64,000 nt of DNA from Streptomyces sp. NBC_00289 (GCF_041435115.1 NZ_CP108046.1:5084001-5148000), one strand, 5' to 3'; shown: positions 1 through 8,792, numbered from the stretch's first letter. Numbers and translations: made by a program. The notes: generated by a model not told the origin, from the sequence alone.

Positions 1-168
1 ACGGCTCCGGCCCTCGGCCCGGCCGCCGTCTTCACCCTCCCCTGGGAGACCTACGTCCGCCTCGCCTGCGGCCGCGTCACGCCGGAGGGAGTGGCGGACC
101 GACTGAAGGCGGACGGAGAACCCGCCCTGGTGGAAGCGATCCTGGCCAACTTCACGGTGACCCACTAG
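1..168 (+). CDS. Maleylpyruvate isomerase-family protein, C-terminal fragment
   Basis: The first 55 codons are open in frame 1 and end at TAG 166-168; the start lies outside the window. The visible tail includes LPWETYVRLACGRVTPE and a final ILANFTVTH. It resembles the C-terminal (SCP2-like) part of the mycothiol-dependent maleylpyruvate isomerase / TIGR03083 family found in actinobacteria. The exact substrate cannot be told from this fragment. The family call rests on the tail only. Confidence 0.55.
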   Translation, partial: TAPALGPAAVFTLPWETYVRLACGRVTPEGVADRLKADGEPALVEAILANFTVTH

Positions 169-319
169 CCGGCCACGGCGGGGGTGCCCCTGCGGGTTTC
201 GTCGACCTGTGGGGGCGGGTCGTCGACCTGTTGGGGGGCGGGTTGGCGGGCGGGTTGGGGGGCGCGCGCTTCGGTAAGCCGAGGCCGGTCCGGTTCCGGC
301 CTCGGCGGTGCCGCCCCCG

Positions 320-1636
320 TCACGCCGGTACGTGCACCGTCTCCACCCGGCTGGCCACCAGCCGTTCCCGCTCCCGTCGGGCGGCCCGCTTCCGCAGGCG
401 CAGGATCTGGCTGATGCCGACCGCCTGGAGCACGAACACCGCGGAGAACGCGACCGTGTAGTCGCCGCCCGTCGCGTCCAGCAGCACTCCGACGGCGAAC
501 AGGGTGGTCATGGAGGCCACGAAACCACCCATGTTGGTGATTCCCGAGGCAGTCCCCTGACGCTCCGGCGGATTCGCCGGCCGCGCGAAGTCGAAGCCGA
601 TCATCGAGGCGGGCCCACAGGCACCGAGCACCGCGCACAGCACGATCAGCAGCCACATGGGCACCTGCTCGGCGGCGGACACCACCGGATACGCCAGCGT
701 CACGGCCCACAGCAGCGCTGTCGCCGCCACGGTCCCGAGGGCGAGCGGCAGCCGGGCCGCGTGGTGCCGGGCGATGATCTGGCCGTAGACCAGTCCGACC
801 GCCATGTTCGACAGGACGACCAGGGTGAGCAGTTCCCCGGCCGTGGCGCGGGACAGTCCCTGCGCCTCGACCAGGAAGGGCAGGCCCCAGAGCAGCAGGA
901 ACACCATCGCCGGGAACTGGGTCGTGAAGTGCACCCACAGTCCGAGCCGTGTCCCCGGCTCCCGCCAGGACGCGGCGATCTGCCGGCGGACGTACGCGGC
1001 TCCCTGGTGGGGGAACGGCTCCGGTTCGTGGCCCTCGGGGTGGTCCTTGAGGAACAGCAGGAGCAGGACGAGGACCACGACCCCGGCGAGCGCGCTGCCC
1101 GCGAACGCCGCCGTCCACCCGATGCCGTGCAGCAGCCGGGCCAGCACCAGCGTGGAGACCAGATTGCCGGCCATGCCGACCAGCCCCGCGAACTGCGCGA
1201 CCATCGGCCCGCGCCGGGCCGGGAACCAGCGGGTTCCCAGCCGCAGCACGCTGATGAACGTCATCGCGTCTCCGCAGCCCAGCAGCGCGCGCGAGGCCAG
1301 GGCGGTGCCGTACGACGGTGAGAACGCGAAGCCCAGCTGACCCGCCGTGAACAGCACCACGCCGATGGCCAGCACCTTCTTCGTGCCGAGCCGGTCCACC
1401 AGCAGGCCCACGGGGATCTGCATGCCCGCGTAGACGAGCAGTTGCAGGATCGAGAACGTCGACAGCGCGGACGCGTTGACGTGGAAACGCTCGGCCGCGT
1501 CGAGGCCCGCCACTCCCAGGGACGTACGGAAGATGACGGCGACGAAGTAGACGCTGACGCCGATGCCCCAGACGACCATCGCGCGCCGGCCGCCCGGCGG
1601 ATCACCCGGCAGCGAGACGGACGATGAGCTGCTCAT
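320..1636 (-). CDS. MFS transporter, 438 aa
   Basis: Major facilitator superfamily permease of about 12 membrane helices. After a short Ser-rich N-terminus (MSSSSSVSLPGD) comes the first helix (VWGIGVSVYFVAVIF), then the loop DRLGTKKVLAIG typical of the MFS helix 2-3 loop. The C-terminus is basic and cytoplasmic. Its ATG overlaps the stop of the upstream GntR gene as ATGA (1633-1636), so the two are translationally coupled, and the GntR protein probably controls this exporter or importer. The family is known for sugar-acid, organic-acid and drug transport; the substrate is not visible here. Confidence 0.85.
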   Translation of the reverse strand: MSSSSSVSLPGDPPGGRRAMVVWGIGVSVYFVAVIFRTSLGVAGLDAAERFHVNASALSTFSILQLLVYAGMQIPVGLLVDRLGTKKVLAIGVVLFTAGQLGFAFSPSYGTALASRALLGCGDAMTFISVLRLGTRWFPARRGPMVAQFAGLVGMAGNLVSTLVLARLLHGIGWTAAFAGSALAGVVVLVLLLLFLKDHPEGHEPEPFPHQGAAYVRRQIAASWREPGTRLGLWVHFTTQFPAMVFLLLWGLPFLVEAQGLSRATAGELLTLVVLSNMAVGLVYGQIIARHHAARLPLALGTVAATALLWAVTLAYPVVSAAEQVPMWLLIVLCAVLGACGPASMIGFDFARPANPPERQGTASGITNMGGFVASMTTLFAVGVLLDATGGDYTVAFSAVFVLQAVGISQILRLRKRAARRERERLVASRVETVHVPA

Positions 1637-2304
1637 CGCACCTCTCCCCGCGCCAGGTGGGAGAACCAGCCGACGTGCCGGTGGACGACGCCGACGGCGG
1701 CCTCCGCGTCCCCGGAACGCAGCGCCTGGAGGATCTCCTCGTGCTCGGTGAGCGTCTTGGCGATCCGGTCGGGGTGGGAGTGCAGCACGGCGACGCCCAT
1801 CCGCAACTGCCGGTCGCGGAGCTGGTCGTAGAGGCGGGAGAGGATCTCGTTGCCTCCGCTGCGGACGATCTCGGCGTGGAAGCAGCGGTCGGTGACGGCG
1901 GCCGCGGCCAGGTCACCGGCCGCGGCCTGCTCCTTCTGCCGGGCGAGCAGTTCCTCGAGCCGCTCGATGAGCCCGGCGGGCGCCGGTACGGCCTTCCGCG
2001 CGGCGTGCTCCTCGACCAGCAGGCGGGTCTCCACCACGTCCGCGATCTCCTGCGCGGAGACGGGCAGGACCAGTGCGCCCTTCTTCGGGTAGAGCCGGAT
2101 CAGCCCCTCGGCCTCCAGTCGCAGCAGCGCCTCTCGCACGGGTGTGCGGGACACCCCTACGGCGTCGGCGAGTTCACCTTCGGTGAGCAGGGTCCCGCCC
2201 TCGTAGCGGCGGTCCAGGACGCCCTGCTTGACGTGGCCGTAGACGCGGTCGGCGGCGGGAGGCTGTTTGACGGGGGCGGGAGGGGCGGAGGACTGCATGT
2301 ACAC
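1633..2304 (-). CDS. GntR-family regulator, FCD (FadR-like) type, 223 aa
   Basis: Residues about 15-80 form a GntR winged helix with the typical ADAVGVSRTPVREALLRLEAEG recognition segment, given here in family terms. The rest is an all-helical FCD ligand-binding domain with HAEIVRSGGN and metal/ligand-type histidines. FCD regulators usually respond to organic acids. The GTG at 2304 has no Shine-Dalgarno upstream; an ATG lies two codons in at 2298. The short palindrome ATCTTAGAT (2305-2313) directly abuts the start and could be an autoregulatory site. Cotranscribed with the MFS gene. Confidence 0.85.
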   Translation of the reverse strand: MYMQSSAPPAPVKQPPAADRVYGHVKQGVLDRRYEGGTLLTEGELADAVGVSRTPVREALLRLEAEGLIRLYPKKGALVLPVSAQEIADVVETRLLVEEHAARKAVPAPAGLIERLEELLARQKEQAAAGDLAAAAVTDRCFHAEIVRSGGNEILSRLYDQLRDRQLRMGVAVLHSHPDRIAKTLTEHEEILQALRSGDAEAAVGVVHRHVGWFSHLARGEVR

Positions 2305-2508
2305 ATCTTAGATACAACACGTACGCATGACTGCGGGCCGTCCACGATACGGACCGTTTCTCCAGCCGCCGGCAAAAAACCCGGAGCCGCGTCAGCGGGC
2401 GCACAACCTTCTGTGCTACTTACGTGTCAGACACATGCGGCCCCACCTTCTGCGCCACCTCAACTCGGCCGCACCTCAGGGGCATTCAACGTATTCGGGG
2501 TATCTGAC
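2305..2508. promoter_or_regulatory. Divergent promoter region, GntR-MFS versus K15-type PBP
   Basis: About 200 bp between divergent genes. Next to the GntR start are the palindrome ATCTTAGAT (2305-2313) and the nearby half-site GATACAAC, plausible as the FCD regulator's own operator. On the other side GGGG at 2497-2500 serves as ribosome binding site for the TTG start at 2509. No clear -35/-10 pair can be assigned by eye. Confidence 0.4.
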
Positions 2509-3411
2509 TTGATAAACGGCATTCAGGGCGTCCGCCTTCGCCGAGCCGCAGCCGTCGCCGTCACGACCGGCGCGATGCTCGCGACGGGAGCTCTCACCGC
2601 GGCACCCGCGCAGGCCGTCACTGCGCCCACGATCGCGGCCAAGACCGGCTACGTGATGAACAACGCCAACGGCACATCGCTGTACACCAAGGGCGCCAAC
2701 ACCAAGATGTCCACGGGTTCCACCACGAAGATCATGACGGCGAAGCTCGTGCTCGCACAGTCGAACCTGAACCTGGACTCCAAGGTCACCATCCAGAAGG
2801 CGTACAGCGACTACGTGGTCGCCAACAACGCCTCCCAGGCCCACCTGATCGTCGGTGACAAGGTCACCGTCCGTCAGCTGCTGTACGGGCTGATGCTGCC
2901 GTCCGGCTGCGACGCCGCGTACGCCCTGGCCGACAAGTACGGCACGGGCTCGACGCGGGCCGCGCGGGTGAAGTCGTTCATCGGCAAGATGAACACCAAG
3001 GCCCAGCAGCTCGGTCTGACGAGCACGCACTTCGACTCGTTCGACGGCATTGGCAACGGTGCCAACTACTCGACGGCGAAGGACCTCACCAAGCTCGCCA
3101 GTAACGCGATGAAGACCTCCACGTTCCGCACGATCGTGAAGACGAAGTCGTACACCGCGAAGACCATCACCAAGACGGGCAGCACCCGCACGATGGGCAC
3201 GTGGACCAACACGAACGGGCTGCTCAGCAGCTACAGCGGCACGATCGGCGTCAAGACCGGCTCCGGTCCCGAGGCCAAGTACTGCCTGGTGTTCGCCGCG
3301 ACCCGCAACGGCAAGACGGTCATCGGCACGGTGCTCGCCTCCACGTCGATCGCCGCGCGCGAGTCGGACGCGAAGAAGCTCCTCACCTACGGCTTCGCCA
3401 GGCTCGGCTGA
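2509..3411 (+). CDS. Secreted DD-transpeptidase / low-MW penicillin-binding protein, K15 type, 300 aa
   Basis: Serine DD-peptidase (peptidase S11, PBP5 superfamily) of the Streptomyces K15 kind. A signal peptide with twin Arg and hydrophobic core ends at AAPAQA, giving cleavage after residue 36. The penicillin-binding motifs follow: S71-T-T-K74, S132-G-C134 and KTG (GVKTGSG). In mature numbering the nucleophile is Ser35 and the second motif is Ser96-Gly97-Cys98, which matches K15, where Cys replaces the usual Asn. The start is TTG at 2509, because it opens a proper signal peptide behind GGGG; longer upstream reading is leaderless shadow. It acts outside the membrane on peptidoglycan cross-links. 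A strong terminator follows. Confidence 0.88.
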   Translation: MINGIQGVRLRRAAAVAVTTGAMLATGALTAAPAQAVTAPTIAAKTGYVMNNANGTSLYTKGANTKMSTGSTTKIMTAKLVLAQSNLNLDSKVTIQKAYSDYVVANNASQAHLIVGDKVTVRQLLYGLMLPSGCDAAYALADKYGTGSTRAARVKSFIGKMNTKAQQLGLTSTHFDSFDGIGNGANYSTAKDLTKLASNAMKTSTFRTIVKTKSYTAKTITKTGSTRTMGTWTNTNGLLSSYSGTIGVKTGSGPEAKYCLVFAATRNGKTVIGTVLASTSIAARESDAKKLLTYGFARLG

Positions 3412-3428
3412 CACCCGATAACTGAAAA

Positions 3429-3465
3429 AAAGGGGCCTGCCGCGGTGCACGCGGCAGGCCCCTTT
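3429..3465 (+). terminator. Intrinsic terminator after the K15-type PBP
   Basis: Perfect 15-bp stem AAAGGGGCCTGCCGC (3429-3443) paired with 3451-3465, loop of 7 nt, ending in CCCTTT. It lies 18 nt after the stop codon. It is symmetrical but only the plus-strand gene needs it. Confidence 0.9.
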
Positions 3466-3588
3466 GCCGCACCCGGGGACCGGCTCGCAAGCCGAATCGA
3501 CGCCATTACCTCGCAATGGTGAACATCATTGCCCTGGCTGGCATATTCGATTTCCTCCGCCCTACGTTCCGCTGCGGAGGTGGTTCAC

Positions 3589-4608
3589 ATGAACGAACCC
3601 AGCAAGAAGCCCGACACGGGCGAACGGCACGAGGCGATCGACGTCAGCGACTTCGTCTACGCGGCGACGGGGGACCGGGTCCGACGGCTCACCATGCCGG
3701 ACGGAAACCACTGGTTTCCGGCCGTGGATGTCTGCAAGCGATTGGGCCACAGCAACCCGCAGAAAGCACTCTCCGACCATGTCCCGGAAGACCAACGAGA
3801 CATTCTCGAGACCCTAACTGGAGGTTACGGTCTCAGCATTCCCGCAGGTAGAGAGTGGCGCCGAGACCTGAATGTCATCTCTCTCCAAGGTCTCATCCTC
3901 CTGGTCAACGCTTGCACCAAGCCCGCCTGCGCCCCCTTCAAGCAGTGGGCCGCCGAGGTGATCGAGACCGTCCAGCGAGAGGGTTCCTACACCCTCGAAG
4001 AAGCCGAGGTGCAGCCCGTCGGCCCGGGTGCCCCCATCGCGTACGCCATGCCGGAACAGGTGGCCGAGGCCATCGTCCGGCTGGAGGAGCGCAACCTGCT
4101 TGCGGACGAACAACTCGCGGTCGCCCAGCACGAGTCACTCACCGTGCAACGGGACATGCTCGCCATGCAGCACGAGATGGCGGAGATGCAGCGGGACATG
4201 GTGGGCATGCAGCGGGACCTGGTGGGGATGCAGCGCGCGACGCTCACCGCGCAGCAGGCCATCGCCCAGGCCATGGAACGCATCGCGAACCGGCTGGACG
4301 TCCTGGCGCTGGACCGTCCGGCGCCCACCGCGGCCTTCGCCCCGCTCCCGACCACGGAGTCCGTCCTGGCCGACTGGCGTGAGCGGCTCTCCGTCACGGA
4401 AGACGTGTGGACGGTGGCCGTGGTCATCGCCCCGGTCCTGGTCGAGCGGGGAGAGCTGCGGGAGCCGCTCGAATCGATCGCCGCTCGCACCGGACTGACG
4501 GTGCACCGTGTCAACGAGTGCCTGCGGCTGCTGCGCAAGCACGCCTGCATCCACTCCCGGGGCGGCAGCGAGGAGGGGGCTCCGGTCTACGTACTCAACC
4601 GGTCCTGA
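3589..4608 (+). CDS. Bro-N domain regulator with coiled coil and C-terminal winged helix, 339 aa
   Basis: Residues about 15-125 match the Bro-N (phage antirepressor / baculovirus BRO) fold: WFPAVDVCKRLGHSNPQKAL, then VISLQGLILLVNACTKP and FKQWAAEVIETVQREG. Residues about 150-235 are a Gln/Met-rich coiled coil containing four exact heptads starting MQ (MQHEMAE, MQRDMVG, MQRDLVG, MQRATLT). The C-terminal 80 residues look like a winged helix (LESIAARTGLTVHRVNECLR). The ATG at 3589 is chosen because GCGGAGG lies 8 nt upstream. No phage genes flank it; it sits alone between two terminators. Function is unknown; a DNA-binding regulator, perhaps a domesticated phage antirepressor, is inferred. Confidence 0.75.
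   Translation: MNEPSKKPDTGERHEAIDVSDFVYAATGDRVRRLTMPDGNHWFPAVDVCKRLGHSNPQKALSDHVPEDQRDILETLTGGYGLSIPAGREWRRDLNVISLQGLILLVNACTKPACAPFKQWAAEVIETVQREGSYTLEEAEVQPVGPGAPIAYAMPEQVAEAIVRLEERNLLADEQLAVAQHESLTVQRDMLAMQHEMAEMQRDMVGMQRDLVGMQRATLTAQQAIAQAMERIANRLDVLALDRPAPTAAFAPLPTTESVLADWRERLSVTEDVWTVAVVIAPVLVERGELREPLESIAARTGLTVHRVNECLRLLRKHACIHSRGGSEEGAPVYVLNRS
4165..4248 (+). repeat. Four 21-bp in-frame repeats encoding MQ heptads
   Basis: ATGCAG recurs at 4165, 4186, 4207 and 4228, exactly 21 bp apart. Each unit encodes one heptad of the coiled coil in the Bro-N protein, so copy-number change would lengthen or shorten the coil without a frameshift. Confidence 0.85.
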
Positions 4609-4637
4609 ACTCGACCGGTTTGGCCGGGTGAAGAGAT

Positions 4638-4676
4638 GAAGGGGCGGCCGCAAAACGAAGTTGCGGCCGTCCCTTC
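4638..4676. terminator. Bidirectional terminator between Bro-N gene and first bkd operon
   Basis: A 16-bp stem with one G-T wobble (4638-4653 with 4661-4676), loop AACGAAG. It lies between convergent genes ending at 4608 and 4705 and can serve both. The upper stem and loop (GCCGCAA..TTGCGGC) closely resemble the hairpin at 52171-52211. Confidence 0.88.
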
Positions 4677-4704
4677 AGCGTTCAACCTATCGCCTCGCGA
4701 GCCG

Positions 4705-6087
4705 TCACGCCCACGTGATCAGTCGTTTGGGTTGTTCCAGGATCGCTGCCACGTCGGCGAGGACCTTGGAGCCGAGTTCTCCGTCCACCAGGCGGTGGTC
4801 GAAGGACAGGGCCAGGGTCGTCACCTGGCGGGGCTTCACCTTGCCCTTGTGGACCCACGGTTGGAGCTTGATGGCGCCCACCGCGAGGATCGCGGCCTCG
4901 CCGGGGTTGAGGATCGGCGTGCCGGTGTCGACGCCGAAGACGCCGACGTTGGTGATCGTCACGGTGCCGCCCTGCATGTCGGCGGGCGACGTCCTGCCCT
5001 CGCGCGCCGTCGACACCAACTCGCCCAGGGACTGCGCCAGCTGCGGCAGCGTCTTGGTCTGGGCGTCCTTGATGTTCGGGACGATCAGGCCGCGAGGGGT
5101 GGCGGCCGCGATGCCCAGGTTGACGTAGTGCTTGAGCACGATCTCCTGGGCGGCCTCGTCCCAGGACGCGTTGACGTCGGGATGACGCTTGATCGCGACC
5201 AGCAGGGCCTTGGCGATCAGCAGCAGCGGATTGATCCGCAGGCCCTGCATCTCCTTGTCCTGCTTGAGCTCCTCGACCAGCTTCAGCGTGCGGGTCACGT
5301 CGACCGTCACGAACTCCGTGACGTGCGGCGCGGTGAACGCCGAACCGACCATCGCCGTCGCCGTCGCCTTGCGGACGCCCTTGATCGGGACGCGGGTCTC
5401 ACGGGCCGTGTCGTAGGTGACGACCGGCGCCTGCGGCGCGACGGGTGCCGGGGCCACGACGGGCGCGAGGGCCGGCGCCGGAGCCGCCGCCGCGGCGTGG
5501 ACGTCCTCGCGGGTGATGACGCCGTCCGGGCCGGAGGGCACCACCGACGCCAGGTCGACGCCGAGGTCCTTGGCCAGCTTGCGCACCGGCGGCTTGGCCA
5601 GCGGCCGGGACCGCACCGCCGTCGTCCCGTGGCCGTTGAGCTCCGACTGGACGGCCGCCGACGCCTCCTGGACCGGGATCTCGGGGCCCTTGCGGGGACG
5701 GCGCTTGGTCGAGGAAGCGGCGACTCCGTAGCCCACCAGGACCGGCTGGCGGCCCTGCGGCTCGGGCTCCTGCGGCTGCTCCGCGGCGGGCGCCGGGGCC
5801 GGTTCCGCGACGGGAGCGGCGCCCCTGCCGGCGACGGCCACCGCGATGATCGGCGTGCCCACGTCCACCGTGGTGCCCTCGGCGAAGTGGAGGTCGCGGA
5901 CCACACCGTCGTACGGGATGGGGAGTTCCACCGCCGCCTTGGCCGTCTCGACCTCGCAGACGACCTGGCCGTCGGTGACGGTGTCGCCGGGTTTGACGTA
6001 CCACTTGAGGATCTCGGCCTCGGTGAGCCCCTCGCCCACGTCGGGCATCTTGAACTCGCGTACGGACGCGTCAGTCATCGTCGTCAC
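4705..6087 (-). CDS. bkdC: BCKDH E2, dihydrolipoamide acyltransferase, 460 aa (first set)
   Basis: Core E2 subunit of a branched-chain alpha-ketoacid dehydrogenase. The N-terminal lipoyl domain (residues about 10-85) carries the lipoyl lysine in VETAKAAVE (Lys50). An Ala/Pro-rich linker follows, then a peripheral subunit-binding domain near 160-195 (KLAKDLGVDL, GPDGVITREDV). The catalytic domain ends with the HxxxDG site in SFDHRLVDGE. Start GTG 6087 lies behind GAGGAGAGGG. It is 10 bp from the E1 beta gene and the last gene of the operon. E3 (lipoamide dehydrogenase) is not nearby and must come from elsewhere. Pyruvate specificity is possible, but the neighbouring E1 pair fits BCKDH. Confidence 0.88.
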   Translation of the reverse strand: MTTMTDASVREFKMPDVGEGLTEAEILKWYVKPGDTVTDGQVVCEVETAKAAVELPIPYDGVVRDLHFAEGTTVDVGTPIIAVAVAGRGAAPVAEPAPAPAAEQPQEPEPQGRQPVLVGYGVAASSTKRRPRKGPEIPVQEASAAVQSELNGHGTTAVRSRPLAKPPVRKLAKDLGVDLASVVPSGPDGVITREDVHAAAAAPAPALAPVVAPAPVAPQAPVVTYDTARETRVPIKGVRKATATAMVGSAFTAPHVTEFVTVDVTRTLKLVEELKQDKEMQGLRINPLLLIAKALLVAIKRHPDVNASWDEAAQEIVLKHYVNLGIAAATPRGLIVPNIKDAQTKTLPQLAQSLGELVSTAREGRTSPADMQGGTVTITNVGVFGVDTGTPILNPGEAAILAVGAIKLQPWVHKGKVKPRQVTTLALSFDHRLVDGELGSKVLADVAAILEQPKRLITWA

Positions 6088-6097
6088 GACCCTCTCC

Positions 6098-7087
6098 TCA
6101 GTACGCCAGGGCGCGGTCGACGGTGTCGAGCACCCGGTCCAGACCCGGCAGGTACTCCTCCTCCAGGCGCGCCGGCGGGTACGGGGCGTGGTAGCCGCCG
6201 ACCCTCAGCACCGGGGCCTCCAGGTGGTAGAAGCAGCGCTCGGTGATCCGGGCGGCGATCTCCGCGCCGGAGCCGAAGAACACCGGGGCCTCGTGGACGA
6301 CGACCAGGCGGCGGGTCTTCTCGACCGAGGTCTGGATGGTGTCGAAGTCGAGCGGGGAGATCGAGCGCAGGTCCAGGACCTCCAGCGACTTGCCCTCCTC
6401 GGCCGCCGCGTCGGCGACCTCCAGGCAGGTCTTCACCATCGGGCCGTAGGCGGCGAGGGTGAGGTCGCCGCCCTCGCGGACGACGCGGGCCTTGTGCAGA
6501 GGGCCCGGGATCGCCTCGGTGTTGACCTCGGCCTTGTCCCAGTAGCGCCGCTTGGGCTCGAAGAAGATCACCGGGTCGTCGCTCTGGATGGCCTGCTGCA
6601 TCATCCAGTACGCGTCCGCCGCGTTCGACGGGGAGACGACCTTCAGGCCCGAGACGTGCGCGAAGAGCGACTCGGGGGACTCCGAGTGGTGCTCCACCGC
6701 GCCGATGCCGCCACCGTAGGGGATGCGGACGACGACGGGGAGCTTGATCTTGCCCAGGGAACGCGCGTGCATCTTCGCCAGCTGGGTGACGATCTGGTCG
6801 TACGCCGGGAAGACGAACCCGTCGAACTGGATTTCGACGACCGGGCGGTAGCCTCGGAGCGCCAGGCCGATCGCGGTGCCGACGATGCCCGACTCGGCGA
6901 GCGGGGTGTCGATGACCCGGCTCTCGCCGAAGTCCTTCTGCAGGCCGTCCGTCACGCGGAAGACGCCGCCGAGCTTGCCGACGTCCTCGCCCATGATCAG
7001 GACCTTGGGGTCCGCGTCCAGGGCGCGGCGCAGCGACTCGTTGATCGCCTTGGCCACGGCCATGTTGCTGGATGTCACCGGCGCCAT
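6098..7087 (-). CDS. bkdB: BCKDH E1 beta subunit, 329 aa (first set)
   Basis: Transketolase-like E1 beta chain of a 2-oxoacid dehydrogenase. Visible family landmarks are VLIMGEDVGKLGGVFRVTDG near residue 30, DTPLAESGIVGTAIGLALRG near 65, RIPYGGGIGAVEHHSES near 130, and the C-terminal GGYHAPYPPARLEEEYLPG. The ATG at 7087 lies a single base after the E1 alpha stop, so the pair is tightly coupled, as expected for an alpha2beta2 enzyme. It decarboxylates branched 2-oxoacids derived from Val, Leu and Ile together with E1 alpha. Confidence 0.88.
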   Translation of the reverse strand: MAPVTSSNMAVAKAINESLRRALDADPKVLIMGEDVGKLGGVFRVTDGLQKDFGESRVIDTPLAESGIVGTAIGLALRGYRPVVEIQFDGFVFPAYDQIVTQLAKMHARSLGKIKLPVVVRIPYGGGIGAVEHHSESPESLFAHVSGLKVVSPSNAADAYWMMQQAIQSDDPVIFFEPKRRYWDKAEVNTEAIPGPLHKARVVREGGDLTLAAYGPMVKTCLEVADAAAEEGKSLEVLDLRSISPLDFDTIQTSVEKTRRLVVVHEAPVFFGSGAEIAARITERCFYHLEAPVLRVGGYHAPYPPARLEEEYLPGLDRVLDTVDRALAY

Positions 7088-7088
7088 G

Positions 7089-8270
7089 TCAGTTGCCCCC
7101 CTCTTCGTCCGCGAACGACGCCTGGTAGGCGGCGAACTGGGCTCGCTCCTCGTCGACGAGCGCGTGCCCGTCCGCGTACACGTTCTCGAAGATGGCGAAA
7201 CGGTCCGGGTCCGGCATGGCGCGGACCGCTTCGCGCACTCGCCTGCCCAACGCCTCGCTCTCGGTCTCGAGTTCCGCGAAGAATCCCTCGTCCGCGTGGT
7301 TTGCGGCTTCCAGGTGAGCGCGCAGGCGCAGGATCGGGTCCTTCGCCTCCCAGGCCTCGCGCTCCTCGTCGGCCCGGTACTTGGTCGGGTCGTCGGAGGT
7401 GGTGTGGGCGCCCATGCGGTAGGTGTACGCCTCGACCAGGGTCGGGCCCTCACCGCGGCGGGCGCGCTCCAGCGCCCACTTCGTCACCGCGAGGCAGGCC
7501 AGCACGTCGTTGCCGTCCACGCGCACGCCCGGGAAGCCGTAGCCCTGGGCCCGCTGGTAGAGCGGGACGCGGGTCTGCCGCTCGGTCGGCTCGGAGATCG
7601 CCCACTGGTTGTTCTGGCAGAAGAACACCACCGGGGCGTTGTAGACCGCGGAGAAGGTGAACGATTCGGCGACGTCACCCTGGCTGGAGGCGCCGTCACC
7701 GAAGTAGGCGATCACCGCGCTGTCCGCGCCGTCCTTGGCCACGCCCATGGCGTAGCCGGTGGCGTGCAGGGTCTGCGCACCGATGACGATCGTGTAGAGG
7801 TGGAAGTTGTTGCCGTTCGGGTCCCAGCCGCCGTTGTTCACGCCGCGGAACATGCCGAGCAGGTTGGTCGGGTCGACTCCGCGGCACCAGGCGACGCCGT
7901 GCTCGCGGTAGGTCGGGAAGACGTAGTCGTCGTCGCGCAGGGCCCGGCCGGAGCCGATCTGGGCGGCCTCCTGGCCGAGCAGCGACGCCCACAGGCCCAG
8001 CTCGCCCTGACGCTGCAGGGAGGTGGCCTCGGCGTCGAAGCGGCGGGTGAGCACCATGTCCCGGTACAGACCGCGCAGGTCGTCCGGGGTGATGTCGGCG
8101 ACGTACGCGTCGTACGCGGCGTTCTTGACGCGCTTGCCTTCAGGCGTCAGCAGTTGCACGAGCTCGGGCTCGGCGCCCGGTGGCTTCTTCGCGGTCGTGC
8201 GCTTGCCGGCCGTGCTCTTGGTACTGGCGCTGCGTCGCGATGTGCGCGCGGCAGTGCTCTCCACGGTCAC
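7089..8270 (-). CDS. bkdA: BCKDH E1 alpha subunit, 393 aa (first set)
   Basis: Thiamine-diphosphate-binding E1 alpha chain. The TPP/Mg motif is complete, from FGDGASSQGD to the CQNNQW pair about 30 residues later. The phosphorylation-loop region (YRMGAHTTSDDPTKYR) typical of BCKDH alpha is also present. The start is taken as GTG 8270 behind ACGGAGGAG. That gives an unusual N-terminal 30 residues rich in Ser, Thr, Arg and Lys (ARTSRRSASTKSTAGKRTT). It opens the three-gene alpha-beta-E2 operon, transcribed from the 8271-8792 spacer. Product CoA esters prime branched fatty acids and polyketides in Streptomyces. Confidence 0.88.
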   Translation of the reverse strand: MTVESTAARTSRRSASTKSTAGKRTTAKKPPGAEPELVQLLTPEGKRVKNAAYDAYVADITPDDLRGLYRDMVLTRRFDAEATSLQRQGELGLWASLLGQEAAQIGSGRALRDDDYVFPTYREHGVAWCRGVDPTNLLGMFRGVNNGGWDPNGNNFHLYTIVIGAQTLHATGYAMGVAKDGADSAVIAYFGDGASSQGDVAESFTFSAVYNAPVVFFCQNNQWAISEPTERQTRVPLYQRAQGYGFPGVRVDGNDVLACLAVTKWALERARRGEGPTLVEAYTYRMGAHTTSDDPTKYRADEEREAWEAKDPILRLRAHLEAANHADEGFFAELETESEALGRRVREAVRAMPDPDRFAIFENVYADGHALVDEERAQFAAYQASFADEEGGN

Positions 8271-8792
8271 GTGTGCTCCTCCGTCGGTCCGGCTACCCGG
8301 GTTCGCCGGGCGCCAGTGCGGCTCACCCGTAGCCCCAGGGACGCACAGGGTGGGTGCGGCTCGTTGGGGAACAGGCGTGACAGGTGCCCCGGCGAGCATC
8401 CTGCAAAAGGCACGTTACCCAGTGCTTCACATTTCTGTGAAACCCCTCCTGACCTGCGTTTTTGCTTGGATTTCCAAGTAAATCGCAAAATCGGGAACAA
8501 TTCCTGGTCACAGCCTTGCAGGGGGCCGGAACAACGGCACGTTATCCCGGTGACCCAGTTCACGGGAAGAGTCTGCCCGGGCGCGGCTTTTGATCAGGGA
8601 GAAGAGCGTCATTCCGGAGTAAAGGTGTGAACCGGGGCAATTCTCCCCGGAGTGGCGTGAGCCCTGCCGCCGCCCACTTCGGGCACGCCCCGTGCGATCA
8701 CCTGATCGATTCTGTGACCGAATGCGACTATCGGCGACTGTGTGCGACAACCCCCAGCTCACAGGCTCATCTGGTGCCCTAGCATCTGGCGC
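8271..8792. promoter_or_regulatory. Divergent spacer of 522 bp, first bkd operon versus APH-like gene
   Basis: No coding sequence is supported here. It is locally AT-rich near 8400-8520. Two inverted repeats stand out: TTCACA-TTTC-TGTGAA at 8426-8441 and CTTGGA-TT-TCCAAG at 8465-8478, both 150-210 bp upstream of the bkd start. They are candidate operators for the bkd promoter. At the other end TAGCAT (8781-8786) sits just ahead of the GTG at 8793, compatible with a leaderless transcript. Confidence 0.45.
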
